A stretch of 56,534 bases of DNA from Candidatus Hydrogenedentota bacterium (GTDB lineage: Bacteria; Hydrogenedentota; Hydrogenedentia; Hydrogenedentales; SLHB01), in contig CAIYET010000059.1 in the NCBI GenBank assembly GCA_903925285.1, forward strand, positions 1 to 56,534, given 5' to 3'. The notes beneath the pieces were generated by a model. It ran no database searches. It was not told where the DNA came from and saw only the letters and a program-made list of their open reading frames with translations. Each line of letters opens with the position of its first letter. Position 1 is the first letter of the stretch. Below are positions 42,713 through 51,702 of this stretch, one piece after another. Both the position numbers and the translations under genes were made by a program.

Positions 42713-44470
42713 CAGCGATCGCGTCCATGGGAGAAACACGGATTCGCCGACGGGCGGCGGATGGAACTGCCGCAAACGTCCGTCGCGCCACGCCAGCCAG
42801 AGGTATTGAGGATCCTCGAGCGTCGCGCGGAATCGAAATGCAACCCGCTTGGGACCACTTTTCCCCACATCGAGAACCGTCACGTCGAACGACTTGAAAT
42901 GCAGCGCCGTACCGGCCGTCAGCGGTGCGCCGGCATCGCGCGCGATCTGTTCGGGCAGCGTCGCGAGCATTTCGCCATCGAGGGCCAACTCGAACTCGTT
43001 CGGACCCGTCCGCGTGAACGTGGAATTGCACGATGCGAGCGACAGCGGACGCCACGCGGCGGGTTGCGGATGGCCGTTATGCATGCGTATCACCCCGATG
43101 TACACACCCAGCCCGGGATCGGGCATCGAGAGGGCCATCACCTGCTGGTCTGCAACGCGCGAATCGTCGATTTCGGCAGTCTCCGTCAAGCCCGTCAGAT
43201 AGCGGTTGAAAACCATGAATGTCGGTGAAAGAATCAGCCACGCCGCAGGCGCCAGCACCAGGTGCAACGCGATGAATACGCGGGCCAAGGCGCTCAACGC
43301 CCGTTTTCGTGCCTTGGGTTTTTCGAGTCCTTTTCGTCTCCATTCCCGACGCCCTTCGCGTATGATCACGGCGATCGCCGCCGATCCGCCCAACGAGGAG
43401 ACCATCAACAAGCGGCCTGACGTGAATGGCGCGAGGAACGGAACGATGGACAAGACGCCGCCAGCCGCCAGCCAGAAGACGCCTTTGCGTTCTTCGGGCG
43501 CGAGCTGGTTCAATACCGCGCGCAACGCGAGGATCACGATGGCAAGCGCGGCGATCCCAATCGCGGCGGACGGCAAGACGGCTTTGGGAACCAGGGCGGG
43601 AAGCTCGGCGGGCCAAAAGAGAAACTGGTTGGCTGCCAGGATCAGGAATCGTTCGGGCGCCGTGGCAAGAAAGGCGAGCGGCTCGCGGATCGGGTTCGTG
43701 TAGCACCCCGTGCCATGCACACCGTAACCGTTCCACGCATACCAGACAAGATACAGGCCCGCGAAAAATGACACCGGCACGAGCGCGCAAATCCGCCGAG
43801 GCAACGAGCCGGGCGCCGCGAACAGTTCGTAGGCTACGACATAGCCCAAAATGCTGAACGCCATCTCGCCGCCCAGCAGGCCCAGAACCAATCCCGCCAA
43901 CGCCAGCACAAGCCCCGGCCGCCATTGCGTCTCGCGCCACCGTATGTAGGCCAGAAGACCGCCGAATCCGAATGTGCATGCGACCAGCGAGTTGCGATGC
44001 GCCCACCAGGCCACCGGAAACCAATGCGTCGCTGCGACCGCGAACAGCACCAGCGTCAACACGCCCAGCGATCCCGGCAACGCGCGCCGCAAGAGCAGCC
44101 CCACAATGGCCAGCATCGCCAGATACCACAGAACCGAGTGCAGGTGATACGGCCACGCCACGTTGCCGAACAGCCAACGGTCGAGTCGCATGGTCGCCGA
44201 GGCCAGCGGACGAAAGAAATGCACGCGTATGTCTGGTCGCGCAAACCAGGGGAACGGCCCTTTTTCGATCACCTGCGTCATCTTTTCCGGGTCGCCCGTC
44301 GCGAAACAGTAGACGTTCCATGGATTCGCCACGGGACTCAGACCATCGAGCGCGGCCAGAAGGGCGTAATCGTCAAGGAAAAATCCAGCCGCAAGCGAGG
44401 GCAAAGCAAGCGCCAACGCAATCAGCAGCACAACGTAAAGTCCGCGAGGACCGTTCAACGTATCAATCAA
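42710..44470 (-). CDS. Polytopic membrane protein, GT-C-like
   Basis: A 586-residue protein with about ten hydrophobic segments in residues 10-400 and a soluble C-terminal domain. FFLDDYALL in the first loop, with adjacent Asp residues, and HFFRPLASAT resemble GT-C (PMT/ArnT-like) glycosyltransferases, which use a lipid-linked sugar donor. The C-terminal part looks like a small beta domain. Not a firm family assignment. The only upstream start available is TTG 44470, without a clear ribosome site. Confidence 0.65.
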   Translation of the reverse strand: MIDTLNGPRGLYVVLLIALALALPSLAAGFFLDDYALLAALDGLSPVANPWNVYCFATGDPEKMTQVIEKGPFPWFARPDIRVHFFRPLASATMRLDRWLFGNVAWPYHLHSVLWYLAMLAIVGLLLRRALPGSLGVLTLVLFAVAATHWFPVAWWAHRNSLVACTFGFGGLLAYIRWRETQWRPGLVLALAGLVLGLLGGEMAFSILGYVVAYELFAAPGSLPRRICALVPVSFFAGLYLVWYAWNGYGVHGTGCYTNPIREPLAFLATAPERFLILAANQFLFWPAELPALVPKAVLPSAAIGIAALAIVILALRAVLNQLAPEERKGVFWLAAGGVLSIVPFLAPFTSGRLLMVSSLGGSAAIAVIIREGRREWRRKGLEKPKARKRALSALARVFIALHLVLAPAAWLILSPTFMVFNRYLTGLTETAEIDDSRVADQQVMALSMPDPGLGVYIGVIRMHNGHPQPAAWRPLSLASCNSTFTRTGPNEFELALDGEMLATLPEQIARDAGAPLTAGTALHFKSFDVTVLDVGKSGPKRVAFRFRATLEDPQYLWLAWRDGRLRQFHPPPVGESVFLPWTRSL

Positions 44471-44543
44471 TCGAGAGAGCGTACGAGGGTTCCTTCTCTG
44501 GTTGCCATTGGACGCAAGGGTAGATGACTTTCACCTCCAGGTC

Positions 44544-44564
44544 AAGGCTTGAGGCTTGAGGCAA
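44544..44564. repeat. Short heptamer array (AAGGCTT/GAGGCTT)
   Basis: Three 7-nt units AAGGCTT, GAGGCTT, GAGGCAA in the gap downstream of the YgiT-type gene and upstream of the membrane gene. Same core (AGGCTTG) as the 39134 array. Confidence 0.7.
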
Positions 44565-44583
44565 GAGGGGGAAGCGGCGCCGT

Positions 44584-44793
44584 TCATGCGTATTCGTAGA
44601 TGGGTGTCTCGATGAGCCGGTCCGGCTTCTTCTCGCTCTTGATGATGGCGTGGATGTGCTCCACGGTATCGGGTGAGAAAAAGTGTTCCCCGGTCTCTTT
44701 GCACACACGCGCCGGCACGTGTTCAATAATAAAGAACTTCCCGCCGTGCTCGAGTGTGTAAGTCACTTCCGTTTCAAGCATTGTCTCTTTCAT
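44584..44793 (-). CDS. YgiT-type antitoxin-like protein
   Basis: A 69-residue protein with the C-terminal half of YgiT-type proteins: VTYTLEHGGKFFIIEHVPARVC, TGEHFFSPDTVEHI and ETPIYEY. The usual N-terminal CxxC zinc knuckle is absent, leaving a single cysteine. Located 12 nt after the DUF4258 gene with GAGGCG before the ATG. Predicted antitoxin half of the pair. Confidence 0.75.
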   Translation of the reverse strand: MKETMLETEVTYTLEHGGKFFIIEHVPARVCKETGEHFFSPDTVEHIHAIIKSEKKPDRLIETPIYEYA

Positions 44794-44805
44794 ATTAACG
44801 CCTCG

Positions 44806-45123
44806 TTAATCCGAACGCCGGATTCTTAGGCCAATCCATTCTCGCAAATCGGGTTCGTACATGGTGATGATCTTCAGCACCGGACGGCTCGGATAACTGA
44901 CTTGAATGTGTAACGGCCGCCCGGCATCCGTGAACCCGAGCAGCAAACAGCTCGGACCGTACTTGTCTTGTGGGTAATCTTCAACTATCGTTGGCTGGTT
45001 CCGCGTTGCCTGTTCGACCTCTGCAACAGTGATTCCCCGGACTAGACTCTGATCAACGGCATGCTTGGAGAACTCGTATTGCCGCCATCGAATCTTATCC
45101 TGAATCTGCTCCAGTTCCTTCAT
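44806..45123 (-). CDS. DUF4258-domain protein, predicted toxin partner
   Basis: A 105-residue protein. IRWRQYEFSKHAVDQSLVRGIT, IVEDYPQDKYGPSCLLLGF, RPLHIQVSYP and ITMYEPD follow the DUF4258 (RelE-like fold) pattern that pairs with YgiT-type zinc fingers. Likely an mRNA interferase-type toxin, not demonstrated. Co-transcribed with the antitoxin-like gene downstream. Confidence 0.8.
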   Translation of the reverse strand: MKELEQIQDKIRWRQYEFSKHAVDQSLVRGITVAEVEQATRNQPTIVEDYPQDKYGPSCLLLGFTDAGRPLHIQVSYPSRPVLKIITMYEPDLREWIGLRIRRSD

Positions 45124-45198
45124 AGCCGCATGCTATAGTTTTGCTTAACGCCAGTCAATCTAAGCTTCCGTTCCTATACCGCCCTTCGGCACTGTCAA

Positions 45199-45244
45199 TC
45201 CTTGATAACAATGCTCGCATCCGAAGTGTTCGAGCAATCAAGGA
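45199..45244. other. Two-step hairpin in a divergent gap
   Basis: TCCTTGAT (45199-45206) pairs with ATCAAGGA (45237-45244), and inner TGCTCG pairs with CGAGCA. No T-tract, so not a clear terminator. It sits upstream of both the DUF4258 gene and the TPR-like gene and could be an operator or structured RNA. No tRNA features. Confidence 0.35.
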
Positions 45245-45333
45245 CAAACCGGGCCGCACCCCCCCTGGCGCCGGAATAGACTCTTGCGCCATGGCGTGTT
45301 ACGATGAGCCGGACTGGATAAGGAGAAATGCAT

Positions 45334-46296
45334 ATGGTGGCCGGAATGTTGGTTGTTGCGTGCGCGTTCGTGCTGGGCGCGGATTTGCCGGAAGGACTCG
45401 AACAGTTGTCGGCGCTGGTGAAAAACGAACCCGCACTCATGCAGGAGATGCGCGCCTTCGACCTTCGCGAGACCGCGTTGGCGGAGGGCGAATTCAAAGA
45501 GGCGAGCGAGAAAGCCGCGGCAGGCGACAACGAGGCGGCCGAGGCCAACCGCGTCGTGGCCATGAACCGCTTCAAACGGATTCGCACGGGCTATGAATAC
45601 GTCGTGCGGCAATATCCGAGCAACGCGAAGGCGCAGACGTATTACGGCGAGGTATTGTACGACCGGTTCGGCGACATACCGGGGGCGTTGCGCGCGTGGC
45701 AAGTGGCCGCGTCGCTGGACTCGAAACTCAGTACGCCACTGAATGACTTGGCCATCCACTACTGCCATAATGGTGATTATGTGCTCGGAATAAATTACTA
45801 TGATCGCGCTATCGTATTGAGTCCCGACATGGCGGATTACCGGTTCAATCTCGCGCAAACGTATCTCGTCAACTTCCCCGATGTGCAGAAAATTCGCAAG
45901 TGGGACAAGCCAAAGCTCTACCGCGAAGCCATGAAACTCTCGAAACGCGCCAAGGAACTCGCGCCGGACGAATTCGCCATCGTGCAAGACTACGCGGTCA
46001 ATTTCTACGTCGGAGAGGATTTCGGCGTGAAGGTCAAGTGGAAAGACGCGGCCAAGGCGTGGCAAGACACGCGTCCTCTCGCGCGCTCGAACGACGAACG
46101 ATTCTATACCTGGCTGAACGAGGCACGGGTCTGGATTCGCGCGGAAGACAAGACGAGTGCCGCGGCGTGCCTCGTCGAGGCGCTCAAGTTGCGGCCCGAC
46201 AGCGATGTGGCCAAGAAGCTTCAAGCGGACCTTGGCAACGAGCCTGCGAAGCCCGAAAAGAAGCACCAAAAGAAACCGGCGAAGACGCTCGAGTAG
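45334..46296 (+). CDS. Exported TPR-like protein
   Basis: A 320-residue protein with a short signal peptide (MVAGMLVVACAFVLGA) and degenerate TPR helices: YEYVVRQYPSNAKAQTYYGEVLYDRFG, TPLNDLAIHYCHNGDYVLGINYYDRAIVL and YRFNLAQTYL. A lysine-rich tail (KPEKKHQKKPAKT) ends it. It precedes the signal peptidase gene by 13 nt. Start chosen at ATG 45334, 8 nt after AAGGAG; an ATG at 45328 is too close to the ribosome site. Function unknown. Confidence 0.75.
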   Translation: MVAGMLVVACAFVLGADLPEGLEQLSALVKNEPALMQEMRAFDLRETALAEGEFKEASEKAAAGDNEAAEANRVVAMNRFKRIRTGYEYVVRQYPSNAKAQTYYGEVLYDRFGDIPGALRAWQVAASLDSKLSTPLNDLAIHYCHNGDYVLGINYYDRAIVLSPDMADYRFNLAQTYLVNFPDVQKIRKWDKPKLYREAMKLSKRAKELAPDEFAIVQDYAVNFYVGEDFGVKVKWKDAAKAWQDTRPLARSNDERFYTWLNEARVWIRAEDKTSAAACLVEALKLRPDSDVAKKLQADLGNEPAKPEKKHQKKPAKTLE

Positions 46297-46309
46297 GGGG
46301 CCACTCGCC

Positions 46310-46870
46310 ATGGCGGACGAATCGCCTCGACGGCATGGCATTTTGCGTGCCATTTTCGGCAGGACGGCCGGCAACATCGCCAGCGCGGCACTGCTCTGCG
46401 CGCTCGCCTACCTGTACTTCTTCAGCGGAACGCGATTCTTCCTCGTTCCCTCCGCGAGCATGGAACCCACCTTGATGACGAACGACTATCTGATCACATC
46501 CAAACAAGCATCCTATCGGCGCGGCGACATCGTGGTGTTGGCCGACCCGGAAGATACGAATGCGTACATCGTCAAGCGCATCATCGCGCTCGGCGGCGAC
46601 TTCGTGTGGATTGACAGCGGACTTGTGAGCGTCAACAACCGTTTCTTGAAAGAACCCTACATAAAGGAAGCGCCGAACTACCAAATGTGGCCGATTCGCA
46701 TCCCCGACGCTTGCGTGTTCCTGCTGGGCGACAATCGCAACAACAGCCAAGACAGCCACGTCTGGGAACAACACTGGACATCCGCCGGACGGATTGTCGG
46801 CAAAGTCCGTTTCATCTATTCCCCCTTCGACCGCCTCGGTCGCGTTCAGAGTTACACATTCGATAAATGA
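46310..46870 (+). CDS. lepB: Signal peptidase I
   Basis: A 186-residue S26 protease with a single N-terminal membrane helix (GNIASAALLCALAYLYFF). Catalytic serine in PSASMEPTL (Ser50), general-base lysine in YIVKRIIALGGD, and box E LLGDNRNNSQDSH. It removes signal peptides at the inner membrane. GGGGG lies 9 nt before ATG 46310. Probably co-transcribed with the TPR-like gene. Confidence 0.93.
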   Translation: MADESPRRHGILRAIFGRTAGNIASAALLCALAYLYFFSGTRFFLVPSASMEPTLMTNDYLITSKQASYRRGDIVVLADPEDTNAYIVKRIIALGGDFVWIDSGLVSVNNRFLKEPYIKEAPNYQMWPIRIPDACVFLLGDNRNNSQDSHVWEQHWTSAGRIVGKVRFIYSPFDRLGRVQSYTFDK

Positions 46871-46961
46871 GGTGGCATGGGGCGCAAGTGCAATCTTCTG
46901 GATAGGATAGCCTTCACCAGCGGGAAATGTCCGTTCTGAGTCACGCGGGTGCAAAAGAAAG

Positions 46962-46990
46962 TTGACTGAATGTAGCCTGCGGGATACAAT
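46962..46990 (+). promoter_or_regulatory. Strong promoter of the HigBA-type operon
   Basis: TTGACT (46962-46967), 17-nt spacer, TACAAT (46985-46990). The predicted transcription start is near 46997, which is the GTG of the toxin reading frame, so the mRNA may be leaderless. Confidence 0.7.
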
Positions 46991-46996
46991 AAAGAG

Positions 46997-47287
46997 GTGA
47001 GAGAGATTCGGAAGACCGATACCTTCGCAACGTGGCTTGACTGTCTACCTGACATTCGGGCACGGGCGCGTGTCCTAGCCCGTATTGATCGTCTGGCCGA
47101 GGGGAATCCAGGGGACACCAAGCCCGTAGGCGCCGGTGTCACGGAGATGCGAATCGATTAAGGTCCCGGCTACCGTGTGTATTACGTGTTGCAAAGACGT
47201 GAGCTGATAATCCTCTTGGTCGGCGGCGACAAGAGTAGCCAGTCAAGGGACATCACAACCGCTTTGCGTCTTGCACAGAATCTATAG
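46997..47287 (+). pseudogene. HigB/RelE-type toxin interrupted by an in-frame TAA
   Basis: Read from GTG 46997, 54 codons give a normal RelE/HigB (COG3657-type) N-terminal half (REIRKTDTFATWLDCLPDIRA; EGNPGDTKPVG; EMRID), then TAA at 47159-47161, then 41 codons that continue the family without shift (GPGYRVYYVLQR; ILLVGGDKS; DITTALRLAQNL) to TAG 47287. The family normally has Tyr (TAT) at this point: ELRIDYGPGYR. One T-to-A change explains it. The antitoxin gene follows. Confidence 0.85.
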
Positions 47288-47297
47288 GAGGCCTATC

Positions 47298-47600
47298 ATG
47301 GCCAAGACTATCACGACCCGCTACGATGTTGCCGAACACCTTCGCACGCCTGAAGAAATGGCGGCTTACCTCGAGGCCTGCATGGAAGAAGCACAGGGCG
47401 ATGCGACAATTGTAGCCAAGGCCTTGGGCAATATTACCCGAGCAAAGGGCATGTCTCAGGTGGCGCGCGATACCGGACTCTCCCGAGAAAGCCTCTACAA
47501 GGCGCTTTCTGGAGAACGCAATCCGACCTTTGACACCATTCTCAAGGTCATCGGCGCACTCGGCCTGAAATTACACGCCGAACCTATCCTGAAGGACTGA
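47298..47600 (+). CDS. HigA-type antitoxin (helix-turn-helix)
   Basis: A 100-residue protein of the HI1420-type antitoxin family: TRYDVAEHLRTPEEMAAYLEAC, a helix-turn-helix MSQVARDTGLSRESLYKAL, and NPTFDTILKVIGALGLKL. It should neutralise the HigB-type protein and repress the operon. Intact, unlike its toxin. GGAGG lies 8 nt upstream of ATG 47298. A terminator follows at once. Confidence 0.88.
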   Translation: MAKTITTRYDVAEHLRTPEEMAAYLEACMEEAQGDATIVAKALGNITRAKGMSQVARDTGLSRESLYKALSGERNPTFDTILKVIGALGLKLHAEPILKD

Positions 47601-47630
47601 CGCGCGACAGACGCGCGAGCCTTTTTTGCT
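47601..47630 (+). terminator. Intrinsic terminator after the antitoxin gene
   Basis: CGCGCG (47601-47606), loop ACAGA, CGCGCG (47612-47617), then AGCCTTTTTTGCTTTT. Stem short but fully GC, T-run strong. Confidence 0.65.
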
Positions 47631-47720
47631 TTTCGCATCGCGATCTGTTAAACTCCTTTTCCTCGCGAGGTTTTCGTTTGGGTGGGTACCTTCCCTTTCA
47701 TTAAACAAGACAGGATCCGA

Positions 47721-49592
47721 ATGAGTTCTATAGACAGAATACGAAACGTGGCGATCATCGCCCATATCGACCATGGCAAGACAACCCTGATCGACAGCAT
47801 CTTCCGGGCCACCCGGCTCTTTCGCGCCAACGCCCGCGTTACCGAGCGCGTGATGGACAACAACGAACTCGAACGCGAGCGCGGCATCACCATTCGCGCC
47901 AAACATTGTTCCGTCGAATGGAACGATTACACCATCAACATCGTCGACACGCCCGGCCACGCCGATTTCTCCGGCGAAGTCGAGCGGATCCTTTCCATGG
48001 TCGATTCCGTCCTGCTGATCGTGGACGCCAACGAAGGACCGATGCCCCAGACGCGATACGTACTCATGCGATCCTTACGCCTCGGATTATGCCCCATCGT
48101 GATCATCAACAAGATCGACCGACCCTCCGCCGACCCCGTTAACGCCCTCCACAAAACCTTCGACCTCTTCGTCGAACTCGGCGCCACCGACAAACAATGC
48201 GATTTCGCCGTTCTATACGGTTCCGGCCTCGATGGATGGATCGTCCGCGACCTCGAGACCGATGCTCACGAAGGCATGACAGCCCTGTTCGAAACAATCG
48301 TCGAAAAAGTCCCGCCACCGCCCGGCAATCCCGACGCACCCTTCTTGATGCAGATCAGCACCGTCGGCTGGCATCACCATATCGGACGCACCGGCACCGG
48401 ACGCGTCCTCCAAGGCACACTCAAAAAAGGCCAAGACATCAATCGCATTACCACGCGTAAGGAACACCCCGACGACGACCACTTCGAAGTCACCGGTACC
48501 ACGCTCGAACACATCAACTACGTCTGGAGCATCCACGGACTGGACATGCTCGCCGTCGACGAAGTTTCCGCCGGCGATATCGTCACCATTGCCGGGCCCA
48601 AAACACTTGATATCGGCGACACCATCGCCGCCCCCGAACTCGAAAACGCCGCATTGCACCCCCTCGAAATCGAGGAGCCAACGGTTTCCATGCTGTTCCT
48701 CGTCAACAGCAGCCCCTTCGCAGGCCGCGACGGTAAAGCCTCGACCATACGCCAAATACGGACCCGCCTCGACCGCGAACTCCGCACCAACGTCGCGTTG
48801 CGCGTCGATGACATCGGACGCAGGGACGGCGTAAAAGTATCCGGGCGCGGCGAACTACATCTCGCCATTCTTATCGAAGAAATGCGACGCGAAGGCATGG
48901 AACTGTGCGTATCCCCGCCAGAGGTGATTACGCGGTTGAACGAACAAGGCCGTTTGCTCGAACCCATGGAAGAACTCATCATCGACGTGCCCATCGACCA
49001 TCAGGGCATCGTCATCGAAAAAGTCTCGCAACGCAAAGGCGAGATTTCCCACATGTACAACGAAGGACGCGGCATGGTCCGGCTCGAATTCCGCATTCCC
49101 ACACGCGGACTCATCGGCTACAGAGGCGAATTCCTCACCGACACCCGCGGACTCGGCATCATGTCCTCGCGCTTCGTCGGCTACGACCTATGGACCGGCG
49201 ACATCGTTTCGCGCAGCCGCGGCTCCATGATCAGCATGGATACCGGCGACGCGACCTCCTACAGCCTCGAAAACCTCCAAGAACGCGGATTGCTCTTCAT
49301 CTCGCCGATGGACCCCGTATACGCCGGCATGATCATCGGCGAACACTCGCGCCCCAAAGACCTCCCATGCAATCCCACAAAACGAAAAGCCCTCACAAAC
49401 CACCGCGCCGTGGGGCGCGACCACTCCACCGCACTCGACGTCCCGCGCAGGCTCACACTCGACACCGCACTCGAATGGATTGCCCCCGACGAACTCCTCG
49501 AAGTCACACCCAAGAGCGTCAGGCCACGCAAAGCCCTAATCGATGCCGAAGATCGCAAACGCGAAGAGAGACGCCGCGTTGCCGCCAGTTGA
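47721..49592 (+). CDS. typA: Ribosome-associated GTPase TypA/BipA
   Basis: A 623-residue translational GTPase. G1 [11 protein letters not shown]2 RGITI, G3 DTPGHADF, G4 NKID, then the EF-G-like domains and the BipA C-terminal domain with [16 protein letters not shown]. BipA acts in 50S assembly, cold and stress growth. ATG 47721 preceded by AGGA. No close partner gene. Convergent with the DinB gene. Confidence 0.93.
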   Translation: MSSIDRIRNVAIIAHIDHGKTTLIDSIFRATRLFRANARVTERVMDNNELERERGITIRAKHCSVEWNDYTINIVDTPGHADFSGEVERILSMVDSVLLIVDANEGPMPQTRYVLMRSLRLGLCPIVIINKIDRPSADPVNALHKTFDLFVELGATDKQCDFAVLYGSGLDGWIVRDLETDAHEGMTALFETIVEKVPPPPGNPDAPFLMQISTVGWHHHIGRTGTGRVLQGTLKKGQDINRITTRKEHPDDDHFEVTGTTLEHINYVWSIHGLDMLAVDEVSAGDIVTIAGPKTLDIGDTIAAPELENAALHPLEIEEPTVSMLFLVNSSPFAGRDGKASTIRQIRTRLDRELRTNVALRVDDIGRRDGVKVSGRGELHLAILIEEMRREGMELCVSPPEVITRLNEQGRLLEPMEELIIDVPIDHQGIVIEKVSQRKGEISHMYNEGRGMVRLEFRIPTRGLIGYRGEFLTDTRGLGIMSSRFVGYDLWTGDIVSRSRGSMISMDTGDATSYSLENLQERGLLFISPMDPVYAGMIIGEHSRPKDLPCNPTKRKALTNHRAVGRDHSTALDVPRRLTLDTALEWIAPDELLEVTPKSVRPRKALIDAEDRKREERRRVAAS

Positions 49593-49630
49593 TCCCGCGC
49601 AGAACTATCGGTTCGTCCCGCGTACTTGCG

Positions 49631-49655
49631 CGTGTTTATCCGTGTTCGTCCGTGA
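49631..49655. repeat. Short repeat between convergent genes
   Basis: CGTGTTTATCCGTGTTCGTC and CGTGA following it. It is an inverse relative of the tandem repeat at 3527-3557, also between convergent genes. Confidence 0.5.
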
Positions 49656-49679
49656 ATCGCAATAGGGAAATCCGGCCCC

Positions 49680-50177
49680 TCACATCGGCACATCCGCGGT
49701 CGGTCCGTACACTGACGGCACCGGCGCGTCGTTCAACCTGAGGTACACCGAGAGCTGGCCGCGATGGTGAATGACGTGGCTGATGACCAAAACGCGCAAT
49801 GCGGCGATCCTCGGTAATTCCATCACCGTCTTCCCGCGGTAATTGAAACGCCAAGGTTGCATCAACAGGTCGTCGCTCTGCCCCGCCATGACCTTCTTTG
49901 CCGCCTCCACCAACTTATCGAAACCGGCCAAGAGCGCATCGAGCGTCTCGAAGCACGCGGGCTTGTACTCACCTGGCTCCAAATTCCATTCATCCTTCTC
50001 CAGGATCGCCGGAACGAACATCGGGATCTCGGCAATGTGCGAGACCAGCCGGCCAAGACTCATCGACTTCGGGTGCGGGCTCCATGCATGCTTCTCCATA
50101 GGCGCCCGTTCCAGCATACGCCGCGTCGTAGCGGACTCTTGCGTGAACTCTTGCAACATAGCGTCGATCATGTTCAT
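49680..50177 (-). CDS. DinB-family protein
   Basis: A 165-residue four-helix-bundle protein with the metal-binding histidines SLGRLVSHIAE and ISHVIHHRGQLSVYLR (HxxxH). DinB/YfiT-like proteins are metal-dependent transferases or thiol-related enzymes of varied substrate; a role here is unknown. ATG 50177 has GGAGG 8 nt upstream; a longer frame reaching 50366 lacks support. Divergent from the thiolase gene. Confidence 0.8.
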   Translation of the reverse strand: MNMIDAMLQEFTQESATTRRMLERAPMEKHAWSPHPKSMSLGRLVSHIAEIPMFVPAILEKDEWNLEPGEYKPACFETLDALLAGFDKLVEAAKKVMAGQSDDLLMQPWRFNYRGKTVMELPRIAALRVLVISHVIHHRGQLSVYLRLNDAPVPSVYGPTADVPM

Positions 50178-50415
50178 TCGGACTTCCTCCTGGGTTCTCA
50201 AGTTCCGGTTTTGCCACGAGCCAAGGGCTGCGGGCAGCCCAATCATCTCTTTCTCAGCACTTGGACAACATCTCATCGGCAGTGGGATATTCCGCGCGCC
50301 GGCCGTCATAGATGAAAATCGCGCGTCCTTGGAGTACAATCCGATAGTCGGGCGGGAAATATGCACGCCCTGTCAGGTGGTGGAACGTAATTCAAACAAC
50401 GAGGAGAGAAGTTCA

Positions 50416-51594
50416 ATGCATGACGTGTTTGCCGTATCAGCCGTACGTACAGCGATTGGAACGTTTGGGGGAGGATTGCGCGATTATCCCGCGCCAGACC
50501 TCATGGCCCTGATGGTCAAAGAATCCCTGCGAAGAGCCAATGTCCCGGGCGATCTCGTCGGCGACGTCGTAGTAGGACAATGCATGCAGCGCATGGACGA
50601 AGTCGTCACAGGCCGCTTGGCCGCCCTCAAAGCCGGCCTACCCATCACCGTGCCCGGCGTCACCATTCACCGCAACTGCGCCTCCGCCATGCAAGCCGTC
50701 ATATACGGCGCCCAACAAATCATGCTCGGCGACATGGACGTCGTCGTCGTAGGCGGCGTCGAGACCATGAGCCGCGTGCCCTACTCCCTGTACCAGGCCC
50801 GCTGGGGCGCACGCATGCAACACGGCGTCATGTCGGACGGCATATGGGACGGCCTGACCGATTCATACACCGGCCTCATCATGGGCCTTACGGCAGAAAA
50901 CCTCGCCGAGAAATACAACATCACACGACAAGACCAAGACGAGATCGCACTACGCTCGCACCACAACGCCGAAGCCGCCATAAAAGCCGGCTACTTCAAA
51001 GAAGAAATCTTGCCCGTCGAAATTCCTCAGAAAAAAGGCGCCCCCACCGTGTTCGACACCGACGAACACGTCCGCATGGGCATGACCATGGACCAATTAT
51101 CCCGCCTCAAGCCCGGCTTCAAAAAAGACGGCACCGTCACCGCCGGCAACGCATCGGGCATCAACGACGCCTCAGCGGCAATCGTCCTGATGAGCGGTGA
51201 AAAAGTCCGCGAACTCGGCATCAAACCCATCGCCAAACTACGCGGCTACGGCCTGGCTGGCGTCGAACCCGAACTCATGGGATACGGCCCCGTCCCCGCC
51301 ACCAAACAAGCACTCGAACGCACAAAACTCTCCCTCGCCGACATCCAACTCATCGAATGCAACGAAGCCTTCGCAGCCCAATACATCGCCTGCGAACGCC
51401 TCCTCGGACTCAACCGCGACATCACAAACGTCAACGGTTCCGGCGTCGCCCTCGGCCATCCCGTAGGCTGCACCGGCGCACGCATCATCGTATCCCTACT
51501 CCACGAAATGAAACGACGCGGCAACACACTCGGCCTCGCCACACTCTGCGTAGGCGGCGGCATGGGAATGGCCTCCATCTGGGAAATGGTATAA
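50416..51594 (+). CDS. Acetyl-CoA C-acetyltransferase (thiolase)
   Basis: A 392-residue thiolase. Acyl-accepting cysteine in HRNCASAMQA (Cys88), ECNEAFAAQ, and the C-terminal GHPVGCTGAR with the second catalytic cysteine and His. It condenses or cleaves acetoacetyl-CoA (or longer acyl) units. ATG 50416 has GAGGAG upstream. A strong terminator follows. Confidence 0.92.
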   Translation: MHDVFAVSAVRTAIGTFGGGLRDYPAPDLMALMVKESLRRANVPGDLVGDVVVGQCMQRMDEVVTGRLAALKAGLPITVPGVTIHRNCASAMQAVIYGAQQIMLGDMDVVVVGGVETMSRVPYSLYQARWGARMQHGVMSDGIWDGLTDSYTGLIMGLTAENLAEKYNITRQDQDEIALRSHHNAEAAIKAGYFKEEILPVEIPQKKGAPTVFDTDEHVRMGMTMDQLSRLKPGFKKDGTVTAGNASGINDASAAIVLMSGEKVRELGIKPIAKLRGYGLAGVEPELMGYGPVPATKQALERTKLSLADIQLIECNEAFAAQYIACERLLGLNRDITNVNGSGVALGHPVGCTGARIIVSLLHEMKRRGNTLGLATLCVGGGMGMASIWEMV

Positions 51595-51668
51595 GCGAAA
51601 CGAATCCACAATTGCCCAGGTGAAAACCGTTCACCGCTGCTGAGATAGATGGGAATGGTCCAAGTTAA

Positions 51669-51702
51669 ATAGCCCCCGGCTGAGCCGGGGGCTATCTGTT
51701 TT
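51669..51702 (+). terminator. Intrinsic terminator of the thiolase gene
   Basis: Perfect 12-bp stem ATAGCCCCCGGC / GCCGGGGGCTAT around loop TGA (51669-51695), then CTGTTTTC. Confidence 0.85.

Noticed and set aside
45199-45244. Hairpin as a tRNA or terminator
   Set aside because: No cloverleaf, no CCA-type acceptor, no T-run.
49843-50415. Long upstream extension of the thiolase frame
   Set aside because: Antisense to the DinB gene; thiolase family N-terminus begins at 50416 with its own ribosome site.
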